From the NCBI GenBank assembly GCA_013331515.1, contig DUGG01000035.1:29021-39697 (forward strand): 10,677 nt of DNA, read 5' to 3'. This DNA is from Candidatus Woesearchaeota archaeon (lineage in GTDB: Archaea > Nanobdellota > Nanobdellia > Woesearchaeales > UBA10216). Both the position numbers and the translations under genes were made by a program. Below, in pieces: positions 5,296 to 10,677 of this stretch; positions within the stretch are counted from its first letter, which is position 1; every line of letters begins with the position of its first letter. Below the pieces are notes generated by a model. The model did no database searches and was not told where the DNA came from. It worked only from the letters and a program-made list of their open reading frames with translations.

Positions 5296-6057
5296 ATGCA
5301 GCAGCCTATGCCTCATCAGCTTATGGGTTATGACCGTGCCATTACCATGTTCAGCCCCGATGGGCGCTTGTTGCAGGTTGAATATGCCAAAAAGACTGTG
5401 AGGCAGGGCAGCACGGCTATTGGTATGGTGTGCAGGGATGGCGTTGTTCTGATTACCGATAAGCGCATTGTTGACGGCCTCGTGGTTGCTGAGGCGGTTG
5501 AGAAGATTTTCCAGATTGATGACCATATTGGCGCTACTGCTTCCGGGATTTTGTCTGATGCAAGAGTGCTGGTTGAACGGGCTCAGCTCAGGGCGCAGCA
5601 GAACAGGGTGACATTTGACGTTCCGATTGATGTGTTGTCAATTGTCAAGGACATTTCCAACCTCAAGCAGTTTTGCACTCAGTCCGGGGGGCTGAGGCCT
5701 TTCGGCGTCTCGCTTCTGATTGGTGATATTGACGAGACCGGGGCCAAGCTTTTTGAGACAGACCCTACCGGGATATACTTCCAGTACTGGGCTACTGTGA
5801 TTGGTGAGGGCGAGCCGGAGATTGAGGAGGCGCTCAAGAAGGAGTACAAGGCTGACTTGAGCCTTGATGAGGCGATACATCTCGGCCTCAAGTCACTTTA
5901 CCGGTTTATCGAGAAGGACTTCAACTATGACCGCGTTGACGGCGCTTACATTACTCATTCAGGCAAGAAGTTTACCAGGTTGAAGAGGGCCGAGATTGAG
6001 CGGCATATAGAGGAGATAAAAAAATCTGCTCCAAAAAGGAAGGACGATAAGCAGTAA
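5296..6057 (+). CDS. psmA: 20S proteasome alpha subunit
   Basis: This 253-residue protein forms the outer heptameric alpha rings of the 20S core and gates entry of unfolded substrates in the cytoplasm. The alpha-type N-terminal signature runs from Y12 (YDRAITMFSPDGRLLQVEYA, 12-31), followed by KKTVRQGSTAIG. GLRPFGVSLLIGD (132-144) and GIYFQYWATVIGEG (159-172) are typical core segments. K70 in AVEKIF matches the pocket lysine that receives C-terminal motifs of regulatory ATPases in other archaea. The C-terminal tail (about 241-253) is lysine-rich. As expected for an alpha subunit it has no N-terminal catalytic Thr. It is the first gene of the superoperon; SBDS begins 2 nt after its stop. The beta subunit is not in the window. 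Confidence 0.97.
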   Translation: MQQPMPHQLMGYDRAITMFSPDGRLLQVEYAKKTVRQGSTAIGMVCRDGVVLITDKRIVDGLVVAEAVEKIFQIDDHIGATASGILSDARVLVERAQLRAQQNRVTFDVPIDVLSIVKDISNLKQFCTQSGGLRPFGVSLLIGDIDETGAKLFETDPTGIYFQYWATVIGEGEPEIEEALKKEYKADLSLDEAIHLGLKSLYRFIEKDFNYDRVDGAYITHSGKKFTRLKRAEIERHIEEIKKSAPKRKDDKQ

Positions 6058-6059
6058 AA

Positions 6060-6794
6060 ATGTCATCATGGACTCTTGAGCATTTTGGCAGGGAGAAGCC
6101 GCATTTCAACGTGGCCCGGCTTAAGGCGGGCGGCGAGAACTTTGAGGTAATAGTGCACCCTGAGCAGGCAATGGCATTTAAGCAGTCAAATGGGTCTGCT
6201 GGCGATATCACTGCCGTGCTTGTTTATGACCGCGTCTTCGCTGATGCGAAGAAGGGCCTTGCAGCGTCAGAGCACGTGATGAAGAGCGCTTTCGGCACGA
6301 ACGATGCCGCCGAGGTTGCCAGGCAGATACTCCTGAAAGGCGAGATTCAGATGACATCTGCTTACAGGAACAAGCTTGTTGAGGATAAGCGCAGGTTTAT
6401 TGTTGACATGATTCACCGGCTGGCTGTTGATCCGAGAACCGGTTTTCCGCATCCCCCTGTAAGGGTGGATGCCGCACTGGCAGAGGCAAGGGTGAAAATT
6501 GACGAGCACAAAAGTGCAGAGGAACAGGTTCAGGGCATCGTGAGGCAGCTCATGCCTGTGTTGTCCATAAAACTGGAGGTCAGGCAGGTGGAGTTTCACA
6601 TCCCTGCCAGGTACGCCTCGCAGGCTCATTCGGTCCTGAAGCGGTTTGGTGTCCTGCAAAAGGATATGTGGCAGGGTGATGGCAGCTTGGTGGCGGTTGT
6701 TGAGGTTCCGGCAGGGCTGCAGGAGGGCCTTTTTTCGGAAATCAACAGGCTGACGCATGGCGACGCTGAGAGCAAGGTGGTGGGTGCAAAATGA
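6060..6794 (+). CDS. sbds: Ribosome maturation protein SBDS
   Basis: The 244-residue protein matches the archaeal Shwachman-Bodian-Diamond syndrome family, which acts in late maturation of the large ribosomal subunit and in eukaryotes helps release the anti-association factor eIF6. The layout is an N-terminal FYSH domain (about 14-95, with DITAVLVYDRVF at 49-60), a central helical domain (about 97-158, with the family motif DPRTGFPHPPVR, 124-135) and a C-terminal ferredoxin-like domain (about 165-234). The length is normal. Its ATG is 2 nt after the psmA stop and no GGTGA site is visible, so translation is probably coupled to psmA. Rrp4 follows after 21 nt. Confidence 0.95.
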   Translation: MSSWTLEHFGREKPHFNVARLKAGGENFEVIVHPEQAMAFKQSNGSAGDITAVLVYDRVFADAKKGLAASEHVMKSAFGTNDAAEVARQILLKGEIQMTSAYRNKLVEDKRRFIVDMIHRLAVDPRTGFPHPPVRVDAALAEARVKIDEHKSAEEQVQGIVRQLMPVLSIKLEVRQVEFHIPARYASQAHSVLKRFGVLQKDMWQGDGSLVAVVEVPAGLQEGLFSEINRLTHGDAESKVVGAK

Positions 6795-6804
6795 ATATTT
6801 GCGT

Positions 6805-6810
6805 GGTGAT
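6805..6810 (+). promoter_or_regulatory. GGTGAT ribosome binding site deciding the GTG start of rrp4
   Basis: GGTGAT lies exactly 5 nt before GTG 6816, the same spacing as in front of rrp41 and rrp42. The in-frame ATG at 6825 has only an overlapping GGGTGAG touching it, too close to work. Confidence 0.6.
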
Positions 6811-6815
6811 ATGTT

Positions 6816-7526
6816 GTGGGTGAGATGCTGGTAGCGGACAAGAGCATTGTTGTCCCGGGAGAGGAAGTGGCGGTTGGCATGGATTTCCTGCCGACCGAAG
6901 GCGTTTACCGCGATGGTGAGAAGCTTGTCGCTTCACGGCTTGGCCTTTTGTCAGTTGATGGCCGCCTTGTCAAGCTTATCCCACTTGCCGGCAAGTATCT
7001 TCCGAAGCGCGGCGACGTGATTGTCGGCAAGGTTGTTGATGTGCTTATTTCAGGATGGAGGATTGACATCAATTCGGCTTACACTGCAATGCTCTCAATG
7101 AAGGATGCGACATCTGAATTCATTGCCAGAGGCGCCGACCTGACGCGCTATTTCACTTTTGGTGACTATATCGTTACCAATATAGTAAACGTAACGTCCC
7201 AGAACCTGGTTGACCTGACAATGAAGGGGCCTGGCCTCAGGAAGCTTTCGGAGGGCAGGGTTATTACCGTTGCCCCTAACAAGGTGCCCCGTATCATTGG
7301 GAAGCAGGGCAGCATGGTTGGCATGGTCAAGGATGCCACTGGCTGCAGGATTACTGTGGGCCAGAACGGGATTGTGTGGCTTCAGGGTGAGCCCTCGCAA
7401 GAGGCGTTGGCCGTTGCGGCAATCAGGAAGGTTGAAAGCGAGAGCCACATTTCAGGTCTGACGGAAAGAATAAAGGCGTTCCTTGACGATGAGACGAAAA
7501 AGCTGCAGGCAGCATTGAATGTTTGA
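6816..7526 (+). CDS. rrp4: Exosome complex RNA-binding protein Rrp4
   Basis: The 236-residue protein forms part of the trimeric cap of the archaeal exosome, where it binds RNA and feeds it to the Rrp41-Rrp42 ring for 3'-5' degradation or tailing. The domains are the N-terminal beta domain (about 1-60, with the VVPGEE segment at 12-17), an S1 domain (about 63-136, with RGDVIVGKVVDV at 65-76) and a KH domain (about 148-205, with the loop IGKQGSM at 161-167 and GQNGIVWL at 182-189). Length and order fit Rrp4 and not Csl4, which has a zinc ribbon. It starts with GTG at 6816, supported by a GGTGAT site 5 nt upstream; ATG 6825 is a less likely alternative. Rrp41 follows after 14 nt. Confidence 0.95.
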   Translation: MGEMLVADKSIVVPGEEVAVGMDFLPTEGVYRDGEKLVASRLGLLSVDGRLVKLIPLAGKYLPKRGDVIVGKVVDVLISGWRIDINSAYTAMLSMKDATSEFIARGADLTRYFTFGDYIVTNIVNVTSQNLVDLTMKGPGLRKLSEGRVITVAPNKVPRIIGKQGSMVGMVKDATGCRITVGQNGIVWLQGEPSQEALAVAAIRKVESESHISGLTERIKAFLDDETKKLQAALNV

Positions 7527-7529
7527 GAT

Positions 7530-7535
7530 GGTGAT
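7530..7535 (+). promoter_or_regulatory. GGTGAT ribosome binding site of rrp41
   Basis: GGTGAT sits 5 nt before ATG 7541, between the rrp4 stop and the rrp41 start, and matches the sites before rrp4 and rrp42. Confidence 0.55.
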
Positions 7536-7540
7536 GTTGA

Positions 7541-8305
7541 ATGGGTTATGACAAGCGTGTTGACGGCCGGAGACCTGATGAGACTCGGCCTATTGTTGCC
7601 AAGGCGGGAATAATCAAGAGGGCTGACGGCTCTGCAATGTTCAGGATTGGCGACACGGTTGCGTACGCCGCTGTTTACGGGCCCAGGGATTTGTTTCCAA
7701 AGTTCCTTCAGGACCCTCAGCGTGGCATACTGCGCTGCAGGTATAATATGATGCCCTTTTCCGGTGCGGGTGACAGGGTTAAGCCGGGCGGCTCACGTAG
7801 GAGCAAGGAGATATCAATGGTTACCGAAACGGCGCTTTTGCCTATCCTGAACCTTGAGGATTTTCCAAACGCTGTTGTTGACGTTTTCGTTGAGCTGCCG
7901 CAGACCGACGCCGGAACAAGGTGTGCAGGGATATGCGCAGCGGCAATTGCCCTGGCAGACGCCGGCCTGTCGATGAAGGACCTTGTCGCTGCCGTGTCTG
8001 TCGGCAAGGTTGACAAGATGGTGGTTGTTGACCTCAATTACGCTGAGGAGTCGTATGAGAATGGCGATGTTGCTGATGTGCCTGTTGCCTTTATTCCGAG
8101 GACAGGGCAGCTTTCGCTGCTTCAGATGGACGGGTTGATAGACAAGGAAAGCCTGAAGAAGGCGCTTGAGCTGGGTCGTCAGGCGTGTTCCCGCATTTAT
8201 GATGTGCAGAAGGCGGCACTTAAGGAAAGGTTTGCATCAGCCGCCTTGGTTAATGGCAATAACGGGGCGCATGGTCCTGTGAACGGTAAGGGTGATTCTG
8301 AATGA
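7541..8305 (+). CDS. rrp41: Exosome complex exonuclease Rrp41 (catalytic subunit)
   Basis: This 254-residue RNase PH-fold protein is the catalytic partner in the hexameric Rrp41-Rrp42 ring, removing nucleotides from RNA 3' ends with phosphate or adding tails with nucleoside diphosphates. Family features include the N-terminal RVDGRRPDETRPI (6-18), GSRRSKE (84-90) with arginines expected to bind RNA or phosphate, QTDAGTRCAG (121-130) and NGDVADVPVAFIP (174-186). D179 in ADVPVAF corresponds to the catalytic Asp of known archaeal Rrp41. The C-terminus (about 237-254) is a Gly/Asn-rich tail unlikely to be folded. A GGTGAT site precedes the start. The stop overlaps the rrp42 ATG by ATGA, indicating coupled translation and equal dosage. 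Confidence 0.96.
   Translation: MGYDKRVDGRRPDETRPIVAKAGIIKRADGSAMFRIGDTVAYAAVYGPRDLFPKFLQDPQRGILRCRYNMMPFSGAGDRVKPGGSRRSKEISMVTETALLPILNLEDFPNAVVDVFVELPQTDAGTRCAGICAAAIALADAGLSMKDLVAAVSVGKVDKMVVVDLNYAEESYENGDVADVPVAFIPRTGQLSLLQMDGLIDKESLKKALELGRQACSRIYDVQKAALKERFASAALVNGNNGAHGPVNGKGDSE
8291..8296 (+). promoter_or_regulatory. GGTGAT ribosome binding site of rrp42
   Basis: GGTGAT is 5 nt before ATG 8302 and lies inside the last codons of rrp41. The Gly-Asp pair near the end of the rrp41 protein is read through this site. Confidence 0.55.
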
Positions 8306-9093
8306 ATGAGCTTTTGAAGGCGCACCTGTCAAGGTGGCTTGGGAACGGCAGGCGTTACGACGGCAGGATGCTCGACGTGTTTAGGCCCGTTTCAGTAGAG
8401 CTGGGCGTCACTAAGAACGCTGAAGGCTCTTCAAGGGTAAGGATTGGTGACACTGAGGTTATGGCTGGTGTTAAGTTGGCTGTTGAGTCGCCTTACCCGG
8501 ACACTCCGAAGGATGGCAATCTGATGGTGAACGTTGAGCTTCTTCCGCTTTCCAGTCCCGACTTTGAGGCCGGTCCTCCCAGCGAGGAGGCGATTGAGAT
8601 AGCAAGGGTTGTTGATAGGGGGATACGGGAGGCGAAGACGCTTGACACCAAGAAGCTTTGCATCCAGGAGGGTGAGAAGGTCTGGGCGGTTATGATTGAC
8701 ATATGCACCATCAACTCTGACGGCAATCTTCTTGATGCTGCAGCCCTTGCGGCTGTTGCAGCGCTTCAGGATACACGCTTTCCTGAGTACACCGGCACCA
8801 GCGTCAACTACAAGAAGCTGACTGACAAGCGGCTGCCTCTGGTAAGGGCACCAATTTCGGTCACTGTGTTTAAGCTTGGGGACTTCCTGTTTGTTGACCC
8901 TTCTGTTGAGGAAGAAAGCATTTTTGATGCACGGTTGACCGTTGCCCTTACCAGGGATGGAAAGATTTGTGCCATGCAAAAGGGAGGTTCTGCTTCCCTT
9001 TCAATAGACGAAGTCGGAAGGATGGTTGACCTTGCCGCTTTAAAGGCGTCAGAGCTGGCCGGTTACCTCCAAGGTTCCAATAAGCTTAAATAA
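8302..9093 (+). CDS. rrp42: Exosome complex component Rrp42 (non-catalytic RNase PH-fold subunit)
   Basis: The 263-residue protein pairs with Rrp41 to build the exosome ring. In characterised archaea it contributes to RNA binding but lacks the catalytic residues. Recognisable segments are DGRMLDVFRPVSVELG (20-35), RVRIGDTEVMAGVK (45-58), the internal DICTINSDGNLLDAAALA (133-150), FVDPSVEEES (197-206) and CAMQKGGSASLS (223-234). The length is typical, larger than Rrp41 as usual. Its start overlaps the rrp41 stop by 4 nt. A TATA-like CTTAAATA overlaps its own 3' end. rpoK starts 26 nt after the stop. Confidence 0.95.
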   Translation: MNELLKAHLSRWLGNGRRYDGRMLDVFRPVSVELGVTKNAEGSSRVRIGDTEVMAGVKLAVESPYPDTPKDGNLMVNVELLPLSSPDFEAGPPSEEAIEIARVVDRGIREAKTLDTKKLCIQEGEKVWAVMIDICTINSDGNLLDAAALAAVAALQDTRFPEYTGTSVNYKKLTDKRLPLVRAPISVTVFKLGDFLFVDPSVEEESIFDARLTVALTRDGKICAMQKGGSASLSIDEVGRMVDLAALKASELAGYLQGSNKLK

Positions 9094-9108
9094 GCGGCGC
9101 TGTTTGCC

Positions 9109-9114
9109 AGGTGA
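9109..9114 (+). promoter_or_regulatory. AGGTGA ribosome binding site deciding the rpoK start
   Basis: AGGTGA is followed by a 5-nt spacer and the ATG at 9120. It overlaps the GTG at 9111, which therefore is part of the ribosome site and not the start codon. Confidence 0.55.
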
Positions 9115-9119
9115 GAAGA

Positions 9120-9359
9120 ATGGCAGAGAAAAGCAAGGGAATTGAGGGAAGTCGTGTGGCGGATGGTTTGACTAAGTATGAGGTCGCCAGGATGATTGGC
9201 GCTCGCGCGTTGCAGATATCAATGGGCGCTCCGTTCCTTCTCAAGCTCTCCGAAGACGATATCGTGAAGCTGAAATACAATCCTATTGAGATAGCCAAGC
9301 TTGAGTTTGCAAAGGGGATTATTCCCATGGTCGTGAAGCGGCCTGAAGCAGCCAAGTAA
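9120..9359 (+). CDS. rpoK: DNA-directed RNA polymerase subunit K (Rpo6, Rpb6 homologue)
   Basis: This 79-residue protein matches archaeal RpoK, the counterpart of eukaryotic Rpb6 and bacterial omega, which helps assemble and stabilise the polymerase by clamping the largest subunit. Diagnostic blocks are LTKYEVARMIGARALQISMG (17-36) and NPIEIAKLEFAKGIIPMVVK (54-73). The first about 16 residues are a polar extension. The start ATG 9120 is chosen over the in-frame GTG 9111 because AGGTGA lies 5 nt before it. It is the last gene of the block; bud32 converges with only 7 nt between the stops. Finding rpoK directly after rrp42 is not the layout I know best, where L37Ae and RpoP often follow. Confidence 0.93.
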   Translation: MAEKSKGIEGSRVADGLTKYEVARMIGARALQISMGAPFLLKLSEDDIVKLKYNPIEIAKLEFAKGIIPMVVKRPEAAK

Positions 9360-9366
9360 TCCTTGC

Positions 9367-9990
9367 TTAGGGGTGATCACCTGATTTTCCTTTGTTCCTT
9401 CCTCTTTCCTCTACCTTCTCCAGCTTTTTCAGCACTTCTTTCCAGCAGCTATTGGATTTTTTATATGCCTTTATCGCTGCAGCGAAGCACTTCTCTGCAA
9501 TCCTGCTGTGGCTGCTGCTTAGGGCCTGCCTGAACAGGTGCAGGTCGACGGCCTTGTCTTCATCCTTGCTTGAAAACAGGCTCAGGCCGAAGTCAACAAA
9601 GTAGGTTTTTCCGTCACGGTTGCAACGAATCAGGTTGGACGTGGTCAAGTCGCCGTGCACTATGTTGTTGCTGTGCATTGTTCCAATTGACTTTCCTATT
9701 TCACTGCACAGGCCTTGGTAATTGCTGTTGTTAAGCATGTCGCGTATCTTTTCCCCTTCAACCAGCTGCATGGCTATCGTGGCTGTTTTCTCGTCTGCCG
9801 AGATCAGCTTTGGGACAGAAATCCCAGTCTGTCGGAGTGCTTCAATCACTTTAGCTTCCCTTCTCATGCGGTGGAGCCGCAGCCTGTCATCCAGCTCCTT
9901 CACCCTGTATTTTTTTGGTTGCCGCTGCTTCACGATTGTCCTTTCATCCGCGTAAACGACAGCTTCCGCGCCCACAGAGATTATTTTCAT
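9367..9990 (-). CDS. bud32: KEOPS complex kinase/ATPase Bud32
   Basis: Bud32 is the small atypical kinase of the KEOPS complex, which makes the t6A37 modification of tRNAs together with Kae1, Cgi121 and Pcc1. The 207-residue version starting at 9990 opens with the family hallmark MKIISVGAEAVVY (1-13). K21 in IVKQR is the probable ATP lysine and E45 in RREA its salt-bridge partner. HGDLTTSN (112-119) gives catalytic D114 and N119, and VDFG (132-135) the metal-binding D133. The ATG at 10041 would add 17 residues, overlap the metG frame and leave no promoter; a TATA-like box lies about 26 nt before 9990. It is a stand-alone protein, not a Kae1-Bud32 fusion. A basic tail (about 188-203) resembles the C-terminal patch of the family. 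Confidence 0.93.
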   Translation of the reverse strand: MKIISVGAEAVVYADERTIVKQRQPKKYRVKELDDRLRLHRMRREAKVIEALRQTGISVPKLISADEKTATIAMQLVEGEKIRDMLNNSNYQGLCSEIGKSIGTMHSNNIVHGDLTTSNLIRCNRDGKTYFVDFGLSLFSSKDEDKAVDLHLFRQALSSSHSRIAEKCFAAAIKAYKKSNSCWKEVLKKLEKVEERGRNKGKSGDHP

Positions 9991-10012
9991 CAACTTTGAA
10001 AGAATGAGCTGC

Positions 10013-10020
10013 TGTTTTAA
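10013..10020 (-). promoter_or_regulatory. TATA box of bud32
   Basis: Read on the minus strand, TTAAAACA is centred about 26 nt before the ATG at 9990. It overlaps the TAA that ends the truncated metG frame (10017-10019). Confidence 0.4.
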
Positions 10021-10616
10021 TTGGTTTCTATCTTCCGCCAATCCACTTCAATGCTTTTACTATCTGTCCTGTAACGATTTCGAATGCATCTCCTCCGTCC
10101 CCAACCACCGCCTTCTCCGCTGGGAGTAGTCTTGTCTGTTGAAGCTATCGCTTCCTGGCTGTTGTGACGGGAACTGCGCTTTGGGCATTTTCCCCTCACA
10201 TACCTGTCCGGAAGGTAGCGATTATCACTTTCACAGTAAGTCAGCTCAACAAGCCGCTGGTAGATGAATCCCTTTTCCGTCAGACTTTTGAAGAAAATGT
10301 CGCTGTAAAAACGGTTCTCAGGACTGTTGGTTGAGTGGTAAATATCAAAATTTATGTTAAATGAGGCAAAATCCTGCACGTGTTCGTCGTAATACTTCCC
10401 AATAAGCTGCTCAGGAGGAATACCCTGCTTTGAAGCCGCGATCTCAATCGGGGTCCCGTGGGTATCGTCGGCACAGACAAAAATGACGTTTTTTCCTGAG
10501 AACTTCAGGAAGCGCACAAAAATGTCAGCCTGGATGTACTCAACCATATGCCCCAGATGAATCGAGCCGTTTGCATACGGCAGCGCGGCCGTGACAAGCA
10601 TCTTCTCATTTGCCAT
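10017..10616 (-). CDS. metG: Methionyl-tRNA synthetase, truncated to its N-terminal part
   Basis: Residues 1-145 are clearly the start of an archaeal methionyl-tRNA synthetase: VTAALPYANGSIHLGH (8-23) holds the HIGH-type ATP motif HLGH (20-23), with CADDTHGTPIEI (48-59) and YLPDRYVRGKCP (134-145), where the zinc-knuckle insert should begin. After K146 similarity stops. The remaining about 53 residues (KRSSRHNSQ onward, rich in Ser, Arg and Gly) are unlike the family, and the frame ends at 199, whereas full enzymes usually exceed 500 residues. The rest of the Rossmann fold, the KMSKS motif and the anticodon-binding domain are absent, so it cannot charge tRNA. A simple frameshift is not enough, because no frame in the remaining space encodes the missing part. 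A TATA box lies about 29 nt before the ATG. Confidence 0.85.
   Translation of the reverse strand: MANEKMLVTAALPYANGSIHLGHMVEYIQADIFVRFLKFSGKNVIFVCADDTHGTPIEIAASKQGIPPEQLIGKYYDEHVQDFASFNINFDIYHSTNSPENRFYSDIFFKSLTEKGFIYQRLVELTYCESDNRYLPDRYVRGKCPKRSSRHNSQEAIASTDKTTPSGEGGGWGRRRCIRNRYRTDSKSIEVDWRKIETN
10028..10144 (-). pseudogene. Possible 3' remnant of an unidentified gene, out of frame with metG
   Basis: On the minus strand, in a frame different from metG, 38 codons are open between a TAG (10145-10147) and a TAG (10028-10030). The predicted peptide contains LLPAEKAVVGDGGDAFEIV and ends in KWIGGR. Its composition is far more protein-like than the metG-frame reading of the same bases. It may be the C-terminus of a gene joined to metG by a deletion or rearrangement. 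The family is not recognised. Confidence 0.35.
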
Positions 10617-10637
10617 AATAGAAAAAAGGAACGGGAA

Positions 10638-10650
10638 TTGTTTAAATAGT
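10638..10650 (-). promoter_or_regulatory. TATA box of metG
   Basis: Read on the minus strand, ACTATTTAAACAA is centred about 28 nt before the ATG at 10616. No ribosome binding site follows, so the message was probably leaderless. The promoter looks intact although the gene is broken. Confidence 0.5.
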
Positions 10651-10677
10651 TTGCCAAAAACGTGGGCGGAATCCCGG

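Noticed and set aside
6267..6758. Minus-strand open frame of 163 codons
   Set aside because: It is opposite the SBDS gene and is a shadow of its codon pattern.
8431..8979. Minus-strand open frame of 182 codons
   Set aside because: It lies entirely opposite rrp42, a certain gene, and its translation shows no domain-like features.
9111..9119. GTG at 9111 as start of rpoK
   Set aside because: This GTG forms part of the AGGTGA ribosome binding site for the ATG at 9120.
9372..9381. Palindrome GGTGATCACC near the bud32 stop
   Set aside because: It lies in the last codons of bud32 (Gly-Asp-His-Pro) and is short enough to be chance. It precedes no start codon at useful distance.
1..10677. CRISPR array, tRNA or rRNA genes
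   Set aside because: No regularly spaced direct repeats, tRNA-like cloverleaf sequence or conserved rRNA segment was seen on reading.

Overview
This is an archaeal chromosome segment. The evidence is a proteasome alpha subunit followed by SBDS, the exosome subunits Rrp4, Rrp41 and Rrp42, and RNA polymerase subunit K in one co-directional block, plus a stand-alone Bud32 kinase, archaeal TATA boxes and GGTGA-type ribosome binding sites. The small, tightly packed genes and stand-alone Bud32 would fit a DPANN-type archaeon, but that placement is inference and no lineage marker in the window proves it.

Left end (1-1471): an insertion sequence of about 1.06 kb (roughly 10-1071) with imperfect terminal inverted repeats carries a DDE transposase. 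It abuts the C-terminal half of a chymotrypsin-fold serine protease (1076-1471), which it appears to have cut near the catalytic Asp. The transposase gene contains at least five perfect short-loop hairpins of 7-9 bp. A calcineurin-type metallophosphoesterase (1501-2238) and an intact lipoprotein serine protease related to the broken one (2342-3307) follow on the + strand.

Middle (3308-5295): two minus-strand genes, an XRE-HTH/double-CBS regulator and a double zinc-ribbon protein. The zinc-ribbon gene is divergent from an unrecognised 187-aa protein on the + strand. A leader of about 180 nt, with its own TATA box, two tiny upstream ORFs and short GC hairpins, then precedes the main operon.

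Operon (5296-9359): psmA, SBDS, rrp4, rrp41, rrp42 and rpoK. Gaps are 2, 21 and 14 nt, then a 4-nt ATGA overlap, then 26 nt. This is the archaeal proteasome-exosome superoperon, linking protein degradation, ribosome maturation, 3'-5' RNA degradation and transcription. Internal genes mostly use a GGTGA(T/G) ribosome binding site about 5 nt before the start.

Right end (9367-10616, minus strand): bud32 (KEOPS kinase) converges on rpoK. Upstream of it lies a methionyl-tRNA synthetase gene that keeps only about its first 145 codons. It then runs into unrelated sequence, part of which (10028-10144) looks like the 3' end of a different gene in another frame.

Most first-in-transcript genes have a TATA-like box centred about 26-30 nt before the start codon and so look leaderless. 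This supports the start choices for the transposase (119), the 187-aa protein (4503) and bud32 (9990). No tRNA, rRNA, CRISPR array or replication origin was seen. No gene-free stretch exceeds 300 bases; the longest is the 229-nt psmA leader region.
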